Positions 1 to 11,829 of a DNA stretch of 64,000 bases are shown one piece after another; position 1 is the stretch's first letter, and each line of letters opens with the position of its first letter. The DNA is taken from assembly GCA_038373885.1 (NCBI GenBank), contig JAWZYV010019585.1, positions 1-64,000 on the forward strand, written 5' to 3'. Source of the stretch: Cheiracanthium punctorium (Eukaryota > Arthropoda > Arachnida > Araneae > Cheiracanthiidae). Below the pieces are notes generated by a model. It was given only the letters and a program-made list of their open reading frames with translations, had not been told where the DNA came from and ran no database searches. Made by a program: the position numbers and the translations under genes.

Positions 1-1073
1 AAACCGACGGAGTACAGCATCAGACCTGTCTCGTCAGCTCTCTTCAGCTACCGGTACGACAGTTTCAAGGCAGACCGTGTACAGACGCTTAGGGCACATT
101 GGTCTATATGCTCGTAGGCCTGTCAGATGTGTTCCACTTACCGCAACTCACTGTCGCCTGCGATTAACCTGGAGTAGAGAGCATGCATTGTGGACACCGC
201 AACAGTGGTCTTGTGTGATGTTTTCCGACGAGTCCAGGTTTAGTTTTGAGTCTGATTCTCGCCGGACATTCATCTGGAGAGCGCCAGGTACCCGTTACCA
301 TCAAGAGAACACCATTGAAAGACACCGTTACGGTGGTGCAGGATGGCTCGTTTGGGGAGGAATTATTCTTGGTTCCAGAACTGACCTGCATGTTCAGAGT
401 GTAACGATGACAGGCCACATCTATCGGGATGTCATTCTGGAACAACATGTACGTTTGTTTCGGGGCGCCATGGGTGCTGAATTTGTGTTTATGGATGACA
501 ACGCCCGTCCTCACCGTGCAAACATTGTAGACGAATGCCTTAAATCGGAGGATATCACCCGTATGCATTGGCCAGCATACTCACCGGACTTGAATCCAAT
601 AGAGCATGTGGGGATATGCTTGGCCGACGAATTGCAGCCCGTCAACCCCCTCCCACCTGTCTACCGGAACTTCGGAGTGCATTGCTTGATGAGTGGTGTA
701 ATATTCCCCAAGATCAGATTGATCATTTGATATTCAGCATGCGTAGGCGTTGTCAGGCCTGTATTCCATCGTCCGGGAGACATACTCCGTATTAACCATC
801 CTACTAACCATGTTATACTGTTTTTTGTAAATAGGTTCTTTTTTGAAATTTGGTCAAGGGAGTAAAACTTGCAATTTTTATTAATTATGTCAAACATATA
901 GCATCTTTTTTTGCTCTTTACAAATAAGTCTTTACAAAGACTTATTGGTAATATTTATTTGTAATATGTTATATTTGACTTATTACATAGACTTTACAAA
1001 TAAGTCAAATTTGTTTTGCTTCTTTCTCTTTCTTTGCCTGAACTTCATTATCCTTAATTTATGGGCATGAGTG
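1..1073 (+). mobile_element. Tc1-family DNA transposon, copy 1 (left end outside window)
   Basis: This is the 3' two thirds of a Tc1-type element. Its right terminal inverted repeat ends at 1073 (…CATGAGTG) and is followed by TA, the Tc1 target dinucleotide. The same terminus occurs at both ends of the complete copy at 39377-40871. The body matches that copy almost base for base, but about 925-1000 holds roughly 50 extra bases, including repeated pieces of the 'acttatt/aataagtc' type. Those extra bases lie between the transposase stop and the inverted repeat. The left end and the N-terminus of the transposase lie before base 1. The close match between the copies implies fairly recent transposition. 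Confidence 0.9.
2..795 (+). pseudogene. Tc1 transposase, 5'-truncated by window, one frameshift
   Basis: Cut-and-paste DDE transposase acting in the nucleus on the element's terminal repeats. The reading frame is open from base 2 and lacks the N-terminal helix-turn-helix, which is outside the window. All three catalytic positions are visible: D in SDESRF (about 226-243), D in FMDDNARPH (about 490-515) and E in NPIEHV (about 593-610). The spacing between the second D and the E is 34 residues, which is the Tc1 DD34E signature. Around 609-611 one T is missing relative to the second copy. The frame therefore shifts directly after the catalytic E, and the C-terminal ~60 residues continue in another frame to the TAA at 793-795. 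The protein is thus broken, but only by one base. Confidence 0.88.
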
Positions 1074-1075
1074 TA

Positions 1076-1894
1076 TTAGCAAATGAGAATAAATAAAAAG
1101 CTCAAAATGCTTTCTAGAATTAAAAAAATACCTTCTTTTCCACATGATTTTTATTTAAAAGGAAAAGTTCATAAAATCAGTTACATTTCTGCAACATATT
1201 GATGTCTCTGTCCTTCGTCTTAAGAAATGCTAAAACCACATATTTCTTTGCAGCTCAAGTTTGAGCATTCGGGCATTTTTGTTATGCGATAATAATAATG
1301 AGAGTAGCTATTAGTTGCAGCTCTTAATTATTTAAGAAAGACAGTAATTATACAAAAAGTTGACGTTAAAAAGTGTAAAACAAAACACATAGATGAAAAT
1401 AAAATTCTGCTAAAATACTTCAAACTTTTATCCTTACGTTGAATATACTTTTAACGTTTTCACGAATGAAAAAATTATTTAGAAGCATGTAAAATGTAAA
1501 GAGATGAGAGAAAATTGGACTTTTCTTTGATCTCTTTGCTGTATAAATTGAAAGCCTTCTTACGAATTCAAAGAACAGCCCCCTCTAAAAAAGTACTTGC
1601 ATTTCATGCGATTTGATACAAACATGTTGCATTATACAATGTCTAAAATTTCAACTGGAAAAGAAAAGGAATAAAAATGTACAAAATTTCGTATTTTGTG
1701 CCAAAAGGTATGCAGAAAGATGTAGAAGATTTTTAAAAATATCTTTTTGCTTCGTTGTTTTAAAAGTAAGTCTTAAATTAAGTTTAATTAAAATTGCAGT
1801 AGCAAATTTATTTGATCCTTTTCTCCGTTAAAGTTTGTTATTACTATTATAATTATTAGAAGCTTTTAATTAAAATTTTATTTGTGATTGTGTT
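1076..1894. other. AT-rich spacer, nothing recognised
   Basis: AT-rich DNA with no open frame of recognisable family, no inverted repeat of note and no RNA gene that I can support. Confidence 0.5.
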
Positions 1895-2040
1895 CTCGTG
1901 TCACGTTAAAAAAAAGACCTTCCCTTTGAAGGTTTAATTGCCTTAGCTCAACCCGAATTTCGTACAGTGGATAGGGCGTAGGCGTCTTGCACCTCTTACC
2001 AGAGTTTGAATCCCGACCTCATCAAGTAAGTAAAAATTAG
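1895..2040 (+). repeat. tRNA-derived SINE-like copy
   Basis: The segment has a tRNA-like polymerase III core. A box-A-like stretch (cagtggatagggcgtagg, 1965-1982) is followed about 30 bases later by a box-B-like stretch (gagtttgaatccc, 2002-2014). It is preceded by 'gtcacgtt' and an A-run. A related copy lies in the opposite orientation at 3105-3245, sharing the 'cagtg.at.gggc' and 'cctcatcaa' blocks as well as the outer 'cacg.taaaaa' block. I call it a SINE from these boxes and the duplication; no function is implied. Confidence 0.55.
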
Positions 2041-2135
2041 TTTAAAAAATAAATCCAAGTCCGCATGTCAGTGCTGATATTTATTTATAATTGACAGCAC
2101 TAAAATAAAAAAATATAACTGAAGAAGATTTTCTT

Positions 2136-2551
2136 TTGTGAAGCCTTTAAAGCCTTAAAAAATTATTATTCCAAAGACATGCAATAAAGAAATGGAAGTT
2201 TCAACTCTGAAGAGAAGCGCAAAGAAAAAATATACGTTATATCTTTCGCTTTCGCAAGTGATTAAAATTTCTAAATATTCAAAACATTTTCAAAAGCAAA
2301 ATTTTAAATATTCAAAGTATTTTTAAAAGCATCCAAGACAAACATCCGTAGTCATTAGTTTTTGTATAAGTACTTGTTAAGCCATATATTGCTTCAAATG
2401 ATTTTTTAAATATTTAAAAATTTTCATCTCTTCCAAAAGTGAAATATCTCCCTTTTTTTTCTAAAATTTTCTTAGTAGTGAAACTTTCATTTCTTATCAA
2501 CATGTCTTTGCTAGACTAAATTTTATTTTATGCTTTTAAGGCCTTCACAAT
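2136..2551. repeat. Foldback/MITE-like element, copy A
   Basis: Long imperfect inverted repeat. The left arm (2136-2290, starting near ttgtgaag) can pair with the right arm (about 2405-2551, ending near ccttcacaa). Shared blocks include 'aaagacatg', 'agaaatg.aagtttca' and 'ctaaatattc'. The middle contains 'ttttgtataagta'. There is no coding sequence. The same architecture recurs at 3384-3778 and half of it at 2835-3058. No convincing target duplication was found. Confidence 0.6.
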
Positions 2552-2834
2552 AAAAAAAATCTACTATTTATTTTTTAAACTTAAAATTTTATTAATACAA
2601 TACAATTTAATTTGTTAACTAGAAACTACACCTTTTAATTAAAAAAGAAGAGTTCGGTGAGACCAAGACACAAAGACACGATGCCAACTTTCTGAAAAGT
2701 CATAAAAGTTTCAAAAATATCAGAGTGTTTCACGCACACAGGCACATACTTCAACAAAGTGGAGGCGCCTTGTCTTTTAGCGTGACACAAAGGCACGGTG
2801 ACAAAAATCATACATTAATTAAATAAAACTTCTA

Positions 2835-3058
2835 AAAATCAGACCTTTGAAACTGATGGCTTAACGAATACTTATAAAAAAAGAAAAAAAAACACTACAT
2901 ATATTGGTTTCAAACGCTTTTTGAAATATTTTGAATATTTAAAAATTATCATCTATTTCAAAAGTGAAATATCTCTATTTTTCTCTAAAATTTTCTTATA
3001 GCATGTCTTTGTAAGACAAAATTTTTATTTTCCGCGTTTTAGAGTTCCACAGTAAAAA
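2835..3058. repeat. Foldback element, copy B (partial)
   Basis: It carries the right-arm block of the family ('agtgaaatatctc…ttctctaaaattttctta', about 2963-3000) and ends near 'gagttccacagtaa'. The centre segment 'cttaacgaatacttat' (2861-2876) is in reverse orientation relative to copies A and C, as expected of a palindromic centre. The left arm is missing. Confidence 0.5.
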
Positions 3059-3104
3059 AGCTTCTACTGTTGAAAGAAAAGTCTTTAATTTTTTAAAAAT
3101 GATT

Positions 3105-3245
3105 TAGCTTTATTTGATGAGGCTGGGGTGCGAACTAGGGGCCGTAGGTGTGAGTTGACCATGCCCCATACACTGGACTATATTAGTTCGGCGGAAGCTA
3201 ACTTAATGGTTGAAGCGAAGGGTCTTACTTTTTAGCGTGATGACA
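3105..3245 (-). repeat. tRNA-derived SINE-like copy, inverted partner of 1895-2040
   Basis: Reading the minus strand gives the same order of blocks as 1895-2040: 'cacgctaaaaa', 'ccagtgtatggggc', then 'cctcatcaaataa'. It is more diverged and its box-B is degraded. The two copies bracket foldback copies A and B. Confidence 0.5.
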
Positions 3246-3383
3246 AATACAATTTCAATAAAAAGCCTCTAATTAGAAAGCTTGTAATTATATTAAATTT
3301 ATAAAAGTAATTTTATTTCATTTATCCATTAAAATTATTTTCAATAGAAATTTAAGTTATTTTTTTCAGAAGCAGAAGCTTTA

Positions 3384-3778
3384 TATTGTAGAGCTCTAAA
3401 AAGCATTGAATAAAATTTAATTTTGTAAACGCATATTAAAAAGAAATAAAAGTTTCAAAACTAAGAAAATTGCTGAGTAAAAATATATACATTTCGCTTT
3501 CGCAGGAGATGAAAAATTTTAAATATTCAAAATATTTTGAAAAGCATTTAGGACCAATATTTAGTGATTAGTTTTTGTATAAGTATTCGTTAAGCCATAA
3601 ATTTTAAAGGTCTCGAATGCTTTCTAAAATATTTTAGTATTTGAAATTTTCATCCTTGCAAAAGTGAAATATATATATTTTTCTCTAAAATTTTCTTACT
3701 ATTGAAACTTTCATTTCTTTATAGAATCTCTTTTCAAGTGTAAATTTTTATTTTATACATTGCAGGACTCCACAATAA
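3384..3778. repeat. Foldback/MITE-like element, copy C
   Basis: Imperfect inverted repeat with arms of about 130 bp. It starts 'tattgtagagc' and ends '…gactccacaata'. The arms share 'aagaaat.aaagtttca' and 'ctaagaaaatt', and the interior is close to copy A ('tttttgtataagta', 3570-3583). It is non-coding. It may be part of one local amplification together with copies A and B. Confidence 0.6.
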
Positions 3779-5429
3779 ATTATACAATATTTTATTCTTT
3801 TTTCTTATTTGCTAATAAATATGTTTGATACATGTTGCAAAACTATTGGAAGATTAAATAGAAACCGCACCATTTTGTTCGTTCTTTAGCCCTTTTGTGT
3901 ATTTCAGGGTTAATTTAAGAGGCAGTATGATGTGTATTAGGTATGAAATATTTACGAAGTGTCTAAATTACGGAAGCACCAATAGGAGCATTCTTCTAAA
4001 AGGCAGGGTCTAGTTGCATGAAGCTGTTATGTACAACACACGTGAGAGATTCGGAATTATCCCTATTAGTGAAAAGTATCCTCTTAATCAAGGATTTGTT
4101 AGAGGCAGGATTTACTGTATTTTAAAATAAAAACAATATTAACGTGATTATCTAAACACTTTCAAATACAGTATTAAATGTTTCAGTACTTTTGTTCCAT
4201 AGTTGTAGTAAATTTGCAAATGTTGAATGGTTTGTGAAAAAAAAAACTGTTGTTCCATAAATACATAAATTGATAATTTAATCATCTTATTATTATTTAA
4301 TTTTCACTGAAGGAAAAAGTAAAATTCAAGAAACTTAAAGGTTCTTTAGATGCAGGAATTACTTTATTTAAAAAATTAATTTATATTAGCTTGAATCCCT
4401 TTAAACCTTTTATAACAGAGTAATAAATTATTTCAGTAGTGTAGTTCAACAATTATAGATTCGAAAAATAAGTATACGAATCCATTTAAGATAAAATAAT
4501 TAAACAAAAATACTGCTATGCAAATACATGAGCCACTTATGTTTGATGTTGCTCATGCAGTAAAAAGCAATAATAAAAGACAACGCATCGAGAGAGATGA
4601 TTCTCCGTTTAAATATTCAAACATTTACTTTTCTCAACATTAAGGACAATTAACTGGATTAAAAAATATTAACTTTGAACCAAAAAATGTTCACAAAAAA
4701 ATTTCATCAATAAGGATTTTCTTTTCTTTTCTTTTGGGTGGGTGGGGGGGGGGGAGAAGTAACCGTTTACAATACAATTATACTATGTTATGCATACAAC
4801 AAAATATCTCATTTTGATTTATGAAACTAATTAATTTTTTTACTTTGCAAATGTTCTTTGTACAATCACTATGTTGCATGTTTGATTGTAAAAATTTCAA
4901 ACATATGGACAATTTTTCATGCATATATAGATTTAACATCAGGAGATGTGTCATACAGTTATTTATGTTTTCCTCTGTAATAAAACGAAGCAACGAAAAA
5001 CGGTACCGGCTACAAAGCAAAGACACAATAATTCGCACTTGTTCTGAGACATAGTTTTACCATTGCGCTAACTTTTATTAACTTGAAAAAACCCGCGTTA
5101 ACGATGGATAATTTATTTTTATCTTTAATATTTGGAAATCTTGCAACCATTTCGTTACTGTAAGACTTTAAGCGCATATTATGGCAATTCCGTTAACTTA
5201 AAACTGGAAAACATTTAAGAGACCGTGGTCAAAGACAGTACAGGCAGAACTTCTGACTACTTTGTTTTTCAATTTTTCTGACATTTTTATTTTGTTGAAT
5301 GAAACAAAAATTCTTTCCTATCAGTTTTAAACAAAGGAAGTGTAATCACCATACAACCAAAAAGAAATGCGTAAATTTATTTCCTCTATCAAAGAAGGAA
5401 AATTTAATCTTCCTCTAGCTTAGAAAAAA
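3779..5429. other. AT-rich spacer with a G-run
   Basis: No gene recognised. A G-rich homopolymer tract (gggtgggtgggggggggggg) lies at about 4736-4754. The short overlapping open frames near 4780-5050 on both strands are typical of AT-rich noise. Confidence 0.5.
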
Positions 5430-5730
5430 TACACAATAACATGTGTTGTCTTTGGATAACCCTTTTGTTTGCAGAGAGCCATCAATTTTATCTTGGTTGC
5501 CGAAAGAACGTGACATAATTGAGTTTGCATCCCAAAACTTCTGGAATGGCCGAAATATCGCCGAAAACCTTTCAGTTCTCTTCTGGAATGCCGAAGAATT
5601 CTGTGAGCTGATGATATTTGTTCTCGTGTTTGATCTCGAGAGTTTAATAGTTATAGATGTCTTGTGTGAAGATTTAGAAACCGGAAAGAAATCCAACGAA
5701 ATGTCCGAAATTCTTCGATGTGTTATTTAG
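5430..5730 (+). other. Open frame of unknown nature, part of a dispersed duplicated unit
   Basis: A 95-codon plus-strand frame (5443-5730) with no recognised domain. It is preceded by 'ttttgtttgcag', which resembles a 3' splice site, and it contains an internal repeat, 'ttctggaatg(g)ccgaa', at about 5540 and 5583. The stretch 5437-5525 is clearly related to 9185-9280 and more weakly to 6000-6060; the shared blocks are 'ttggataa.c.ttttgttt', 'ccatcaatt' and 'ataattgagttt'. It could be a decayed tandemly duplicated exon or simply a repeat. I do not assign a function. Confidence 0.3.
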
Positions 5731-7262
5731 GCGTTAGAGGAATTTTTATTTGAGTTTGTTCAGCTTGCCTTTATTAACACATTTGTTGTATTTGTGATTT
5801 CTTTGTAAGCTTAATTTTTTTTTCTGGAGCTGTAATTACAATCTGAAAGGATTTCTATAAAACCAAGATTTTCAGCTTTTTTTGCAGACAGCAAAACTAT
5901 TAGAGTAAATCCTCAGTTAGAATAGGCATGTAAATAATATGTTGCTCATTTTATAACGGCACATTTCAACATTCTCACCGGAGCAAAAATAAACATTAGC
6001 ATGTGTTGTGTTCGATTTGCAAATAGTCAACAATTTTACACTGTTTCCTGGAAGAAAAGGTAGCACAACTGCATTTGCATTTCAGAACTTATGAATTCAG
6101 AGATTTCTGAACTACTGTTTGATATACAGTAAAGAATTATTTATGCATACTAATATAAATGCCATTAAATTTATATTCACTGCGAGTTCACATCTACCCT
6201 ACTATCAGTTTTTCTCGGGCTACCATCGGCCGGTGGTAAAGAGCAAATTTGCTAGTAGGGTATGAACTTTTGAAAGGTCTAAAATATTGCCAAGATTATT
6301 TTAAAACGTTCTTTTGTAAGTAAAGGATTTCAACGAATTTTTGACACTTAAATATTACAATAACATTTGAATTTGAATTTCAAGAGATTACCTATGCTCG
6401 GCACACATTAAAAATACCTATTTGCACGTTATTCCTCATAATGTTTGGTTTAATAATGAAATGCCATCAAAATTTAGTCACATCTGAATTTTTTTCTGAC
6501 TTAGGTAATTGAATTACACAGTTACTTCCCACCTAAAATTATATCGCAGTAATCGCAGTTTGTTGAATCATAAGCTTAACATCATAATAATATTAAAAAT
6601 AGACGACATTTTAGCAGAGATTTCGAAATAAAAAACATAAAATATGCTCTTGAACTTATTTTTTAAATGTTTTATTGTTTGCTTTTTATAAAATTATTTG
6701 TGAGGAAAAAAGTGGGCCACTTAATATGCAATAATGTATGACAAGTAAACTTACGATCCATTTCATTGTCTTATAAAAGTCTTATAAAAGAATTCTGCGA
6801 AAATTTTATGAGACAAGTTTAGATATATGTTAAGAGTACAAAATTTGCAAAACAGAAACATAATTAAAGGCATCACATGATTTGATTTAGAAGAAGACAA
6901 TATGTTTAATAGTGATTATATTTCCTGTTTTTTGCATAAAAGTCAAATGAAAACGGTTTCTGACAGAAAAACAATTGATTTTTAAAAATCATACATAATC
7001 TCATTTGCACCTAGATACTTTAGAATCAATAGCTACTTTGAATAATCATACAACTTTGGAGAAGAGAAGGTAGTAGTTCCTTTTTTGCTAAAATTTGAAG
7101 AACAGAAGACACATTATGTGCAAGAGTTGATGTTTTAGATTTAGGAAAGCTGGTGATTATTTAAAACGGAATATTGTTTTAACTAAAAAAATTACTACCG
7201 AAATTCTAACATTTTTTAATTGTTTCTAAATTTTATGCAAAGTATAAACCAAAAAAGCATTA
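5731..7262. other. AT-rich spacer with a small inverted repeat
   Basis: No gene recognised. At 6188-6272 an imperfect inverted repeat ('gttcacatctaccctacta' against 'tagtagggtatgaac') brackets a short GC-richer core. This is a possible ~85-bp MITE. A weak copy of the 5430 unit lies near 6000-6090. Confidence 0.4.
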
Positions 7263-7267
7263 TTTAG

Positions 7268-7459
7268 TATAAAAAATGATTAAAATTCAGAGTCCGATTA
7301 AAGAGAAAACATTTATTTCAACACAAAGACATTGCAGCAGAACTAACACGACAGGCAAGAAGAAAAAGTTAATGGAATACGATACCTCTGCTGCCATATA
7401 CATAAAGAAGCTTTTACTGAAAGCGGTTATAGTTAGATTTTTATGCAATTACCTCAGCA
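7268..7459 (-). repeat. copia 3' LTR
   Basis: Direct repeat partner of 8365-8554 with scattered substitutions. Its outer edge abuts the TTTAG duplication. Confidence 0.85.
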
Positions 7460-8250
7460 CCCTCCCTTGATCGCATACCAGGCAGCACATTTGCTTTAAT
7501 TTCCACAACCTTTGTTTGGGAAAACTCTTGGTAAATAAGTCGGCCAACTGACCTTCAGTTGATACATATTGAAGATTTATCTGATATCTTTCAATAGTTT
7601 CGCGAATATATTTTAGTTTGCTATGTAAATGCTTTAGGTTAGAACAATGATTTTCTGTTAACACAGTTGATGTCCTGTTAACACTGTTTGATTGTCCTGA
7701 TAGATATTAACGATTAGATTTTTATCCGCTGGCATTTCTCTAGTTACATTGCATAGTAAGACTAAGTATTGTACTGCTTTTGATAAGGCCAAAATTTCTG
7801 CCTGTGTTTTAAGACAAAGCAACAGTAGTTTACTTTTTCACGCACCAAGTAACTGGACAGTTATTTAGAATCACAATATATCCAGGAACAGATTTTCTGT
7901 CTCATTCATCAGACCCTCAATCCGAATCTACAAAAAACGATATTTCAATACTGTCACTACTACATTTCCGAAGCATTAATTTAAGATTAGAAGTCCCTTT
8001 CAAGTAACGCAGTGCTCTTTTCAAACCTATCCAAGCTGCTACAATTGGATGTGAAGTTGACTAAGACAGTTCATTGAAAAAAGTATATCTGGGCGTGTTG
8101 TCATAGACAAACAGAGCAGAGCACCAACCAGTTCTCCATAAGGACCATGGAAACGTTCACCGTGTTCAAAGTCTGATGATACTGACGTTGACATGTATCA
8201 CACTGTTTAGAATCAGTCATATTAAATTTGTTTACGTAATTGTTACCATA
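7449..8250 (-). pseudogene. Ty1/copia pol remnant: reverse transcriptase end and RNase H
   Basis: The last 71 codons (7449-7664) are open. They include the copia RNase H tail motif QLADLFTKSFPKQRL, preceded by KYIRETIERYQINLQYVSTE. Upstream, in broken frames to about 8250, are recognisable copia blocks: one like GALLCLSMTTRPDI, one like TSNLKLMLR, a DSDW motif, and VTWCVKKQTTVALSQT. These are the RT/RNase H junction and the RNase H core with its first catalytic Asp. Several frameshifts and stops make it a pseudogene. Identification rests on motif order, which fits Pseudoviridae pol well. Confidence 0.8.
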
Positions 8251-8364
8251 CCTAATATTATCATTTGAAACAAGCCATTTTGTTCAATGCCTCAAACAAC
8301 AGAAAACTTCAATTTCTCAAAATACTCTTAACTCGCGTTTTCAATATTCGGAACCATGCACTGC

Positions 8365-8554
8365 TGTAAAAAATGATTAAAATTCAGAGGCTCATTAAAG
8401 CGAAAACATTTATTTCAATGCAAAGACATTACAACAAGACTAACAGGCAAGAAGAAGCAGAGTTAATAGAATACGGTACCTCCACTACCACACACATGAA
8501 AAGAAACTTTTACTGAAAGTGTTACAGTTAGATTTTTATGCGATAACCTCAACA
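8365..8554 (-). repeat. copia 5' LTR
   Basis: Direct repeat partner of 7268-7459. It starts TGTTGAGG on the minus strand and ends …TACA. The bases just inside (gcagtgcatggttcc) would hold the primer binding site, but I cannot match it to a tRNA. Confidence 0.85.
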
Positions 8555-8559
8555 TTTAG

Positions 8560-11500
8560 CAAGTGATTTAACTTCGTAATCTTTTCATCAAATGTATTTC
8601 GGAATGCATTGAGAAAACAGTCTTCATTGAGGAGGTTCTGTGTATTTCAGTTTGCTTTTATAAAAAAAAAAAAATTCTATGAGGCTCACGATGAAACCTT
8701 TGACGAGTTTTTAAGGTGTTCCACAGGAAAAGAAAATTTTGAATATGGAGGAACTTAATCTCTTTGGAAGAAACCGCCTATATGGCTTTTAAGTTTCATA
8801 CCTCAGAAATTTAAATATTCATAATTTTTCACAAATTTTTCAGTACAAATATATAATAGCAACGTAATTTCACGAACTTGTTTAACAATTCATGGGACTG
8901 CATCGTTTTTTGTTTTCAGTACACTGAAAAACAAGTTTTACCGTTATAGTTAGTGTAGTTTACAGCACAACGGCACGGGTAAAACTATCGAAATTTAAAA
9001 AAGTTAAATTGTGCAGTAAATTATAATGTTTTCATAAAACACATTGAGGCAGAATTCTTTTGTTATGATTAAAAGTTTGAGTTAGAAAAACAGCTGTACA
9101 TTTAAAGAAAAATCTATACGCTTCCTTTGTCCTCTAGGATGAGAATTCCATTTCCTTTCAATTGAATAAAAACAAACGGCAAAATATGTTATCGTTGGAT
9201 AATCTTTTGTTTGTAGCAAAAACCATCAATTCCATCTTCATTGCTGAAATAACTTGACGTATATATATAATTGAGTTTATCTCACAGAATTTCCTGTAAG
9301 GAAATGTATTTCTGATATTTATGATTTGCTTCATCCCACAGGATTGAAATCTTTCAGATCCGACAGCAATATTTTTTTTATATACGTAATCGTTCACCGC
9401 AAGAGTCAATGAATGCCCCGCCGAGGCCTCCACGAAGCGAAGAAAAAGTTTAACAATTCATCCCGTCGTAATATATGCGTTGATAAGATTGTGTTGGAAA
9501 GTGTTTTATAACTCATGCGTTCGGTGAGATATTTTTCCCCTTTAGTTAGTTAGGTGATTCAATTTCTCGTTGATTTCTTTTCGAACAACACATGCTTTAG
9601 TTAATTATATTTCAAACGGGCCTTAATGCAATTTTAATAAACCGATTTAGATTCAAGTTAGCAAAAAAAAAGTGCGATTCTTTAATTTGTACGAATAGTT
9701 TTACGAATTTCGAAGCTAAATAAATAACACGCAAAATCTCATTTTCCGCATTTGTGCTTTTCTTTCTCCTTGAAATTATTTAGAAAATTTCAAATATCTG
9801 CTTTCGAGAAAAGAGGCAAAATGAATTTGAAAAAAGGTTAAGGAATGGTTTTTAAGATTTAAGTATTTAATTCATAATTTTGAAGACCTAAATAACCTAA
9901 CTTAAGGTTCAATTTTTAAAAAAAGCGTACAGATAATATCTTTCTTCTAAAGGTACTTCTCTACTTCCAGTTCCCATTTATAACACTTTCCAACAAATTT
10001 TAAGTTTGTTCATGTAGTGGTCAAACCTTTTTAAGCAAATACGCCATTAAAAATATATAAAGCATAAGCTTATATTAGCTTTCAACTATTTAAAAAAATA
10101 AAGCAAGAGTAATAACTGTTTTACAGGTCAATCTGAAATTATTTGGTATGTTTTTATTTAGATATATACTATAATTAATTTGGGGGAATATTTCAAAAAT
10201 TTAGTATGCGGTGCAGGTTAACCTCGCCTGGATAATTTTGGTTTACCTATTTGCACTTTAATAATCGTATTTGGGTGAAATTTTTCTGTTTTATTGAAAG
10301 TTATTGTTCTCTATTTAAAATGGTAACTGCATCATTCATAGTTGTTTTGATGGATTACACAGAAAAATTTCACTGAAAATAATGCAAATAGTGATTGCTT
10401 TAAGTGTGTTTTAATGACGTTGTTCTATTTAAAGCACAAAAGAATAAAAAAAAATTTCTCAACTACATATTTTTTTTAACTTAAAATAGTTCATGGAAAT
10501 GTATAGTTCTTTTTCTAAATAAATGAGGAGTGATCTTATTAAATTAAAGTCTAAAGACAATTGTTTGAAGGGCTTTAAAAATATAGTTTCTTTTTTCTAT
10601 ATAGAGGAATAATCTTTCTTAATTTCCAAGTAATTTCAAAGGACTTTAAAAAATTGCATATTTTATCTGTATTTTCCATGCTTGAACGGCTGTAAATATG
10701 CATGTATTGTCGCAAGTGTGATATTACGGAAGATAACATCATGATCTGAATGGAAAGAACAATATTGCACAGTATTTTCTTTTGTACCTGAAATAAAAAG
10801 GTTAAAATTAGAAAGCTGATGAGGGCTTTATGTTTTTCTTGAAAGCTTTCACCGTTTTTGTATATCGAATGGAACATAACCAAGAACAGTCCAATTAGAC
10901 AGGTCAAGAAACGGTGCAAAGTGAATTCTGAAAATCGCGACTGTGTCTAATGGTCCCTTGAAGATAGTGACTAAAGCGTGCTCTTGAAGTGAATTTAACC
11001 TGAATCGATCGTATGGAATTTGTGTGTGTTAAAATCCAAGTCAGGTTTGATTAAACTTCTTGAAAGATATTTGAAGAAAGCGTCTCATTTGATTTAGTTA
11101 TTTGCAATGGTGTAAATTATACACAGATGAGACATTTACATTAGAAAGTATTTAATTATATTAACTTGGCATGATTTAGTTTTCTTTTCAGTTCGAACAA
11201 GCCACTAAAGAAATGACTTCTAAAGAAAATGCTCATTTACTATTAAGAACGTGTTGCTTATAAGGAATCGCCGTAAAATTTTAATTGTCGTTTAGAAATC
11301 AGCAAGCTATATCTATGAAATTGCTTTCAGGTAATCAATAAGCCCTATGAGCATTCTAACGCATAAAAATAATCTAGTAACGAATTTTTTTTATACATGT
11401 TGCTGATAATTAACAACCTATAAAAAATAGATGATTAACATCTGGAGGCAATTTGTATCTTACAACACAATTGTTATTCTCATAGGCTTCTACTAAAGAG

Positions 11501-11821
11501 TGGGGAGTTGTTGCCCAGTGCTATTAAAATTTAGTGCTATAAAATATTTTATGCATGCACTAAAATCAGTGTCTAAAATTAATGATGAGAGACTGAATTC
11601 TATTTTTCTATCGCAGGTAAGTTGTAAGCGCAATCTTCGTTACTGTATCCGCAAGGGAAGATATGTGCGCAACTCTGACCGATAAATATGTAGTATCTCA
11701 TTTAAAAATTGAAAGTTTTTGTCTCTTTAATTTTGAGATATTATCAAAAACTCAGTTATCACAACACTCCTTACTGTGTAATCACATTCTTTTAAATACT
11801 GCCGAAAAAATAGAATTGGTC
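8560..11821. other. AT-rich spacer
   Basis: No gene or RNA recognised. About 9175-9290 is a diverged copy of the unit at 5437-5525, with 'gttggataatcttttgtttgtag' followed by 'ccatcaattccatctt'-like sequence. The minus-strand frames at 9158-9433 and 10575-10919 have no family resemblance and AT-driven composition. Confidence 0.45.
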
Positions 11822-11829
11822 GTCCAGAG

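Larger units (their letters stand above)
7268..8554 (-). mobile_element. Internally deleted Ty1/copia LTR retrotransposon with 5-bp TSD
   Basis: Two direct repeats of about 190 bp (7268-7459 and 8365-8554) flank roughly 900 bp. The outer flanks carry the same 5 bases, TTTAG, at 7263-7267 and 8555-8559, the normal length for a copia target duplication. Read on the minus strand the LTR starts TGTTGAGG and ends in CA (TA in the left copy). A purine-rich tract (aagggaggg) sits directly before the 3' LTR. The interior holds only the RNase H end of pol. Gag, protease, integrase and most of reverse transcriptase are missing, so a large internal deletion or a template jump preceded integration. Confidence 0.85.

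Noticed and set aside
164..568. 134-codon minus-strand frame opposite the Tc1 transposase (also 39830-40225 in copy 2)
   Set aside because: It is the antisense shadow of the transposase and appears in both copies for that reason only.
1965..2014. True tRNA gene at the SINE head
   Set aside because: Only box A- and B-like stretches are present; the acceptor and anticodon stems do not form a convincing cloverleaf and a related copy exists nearby.
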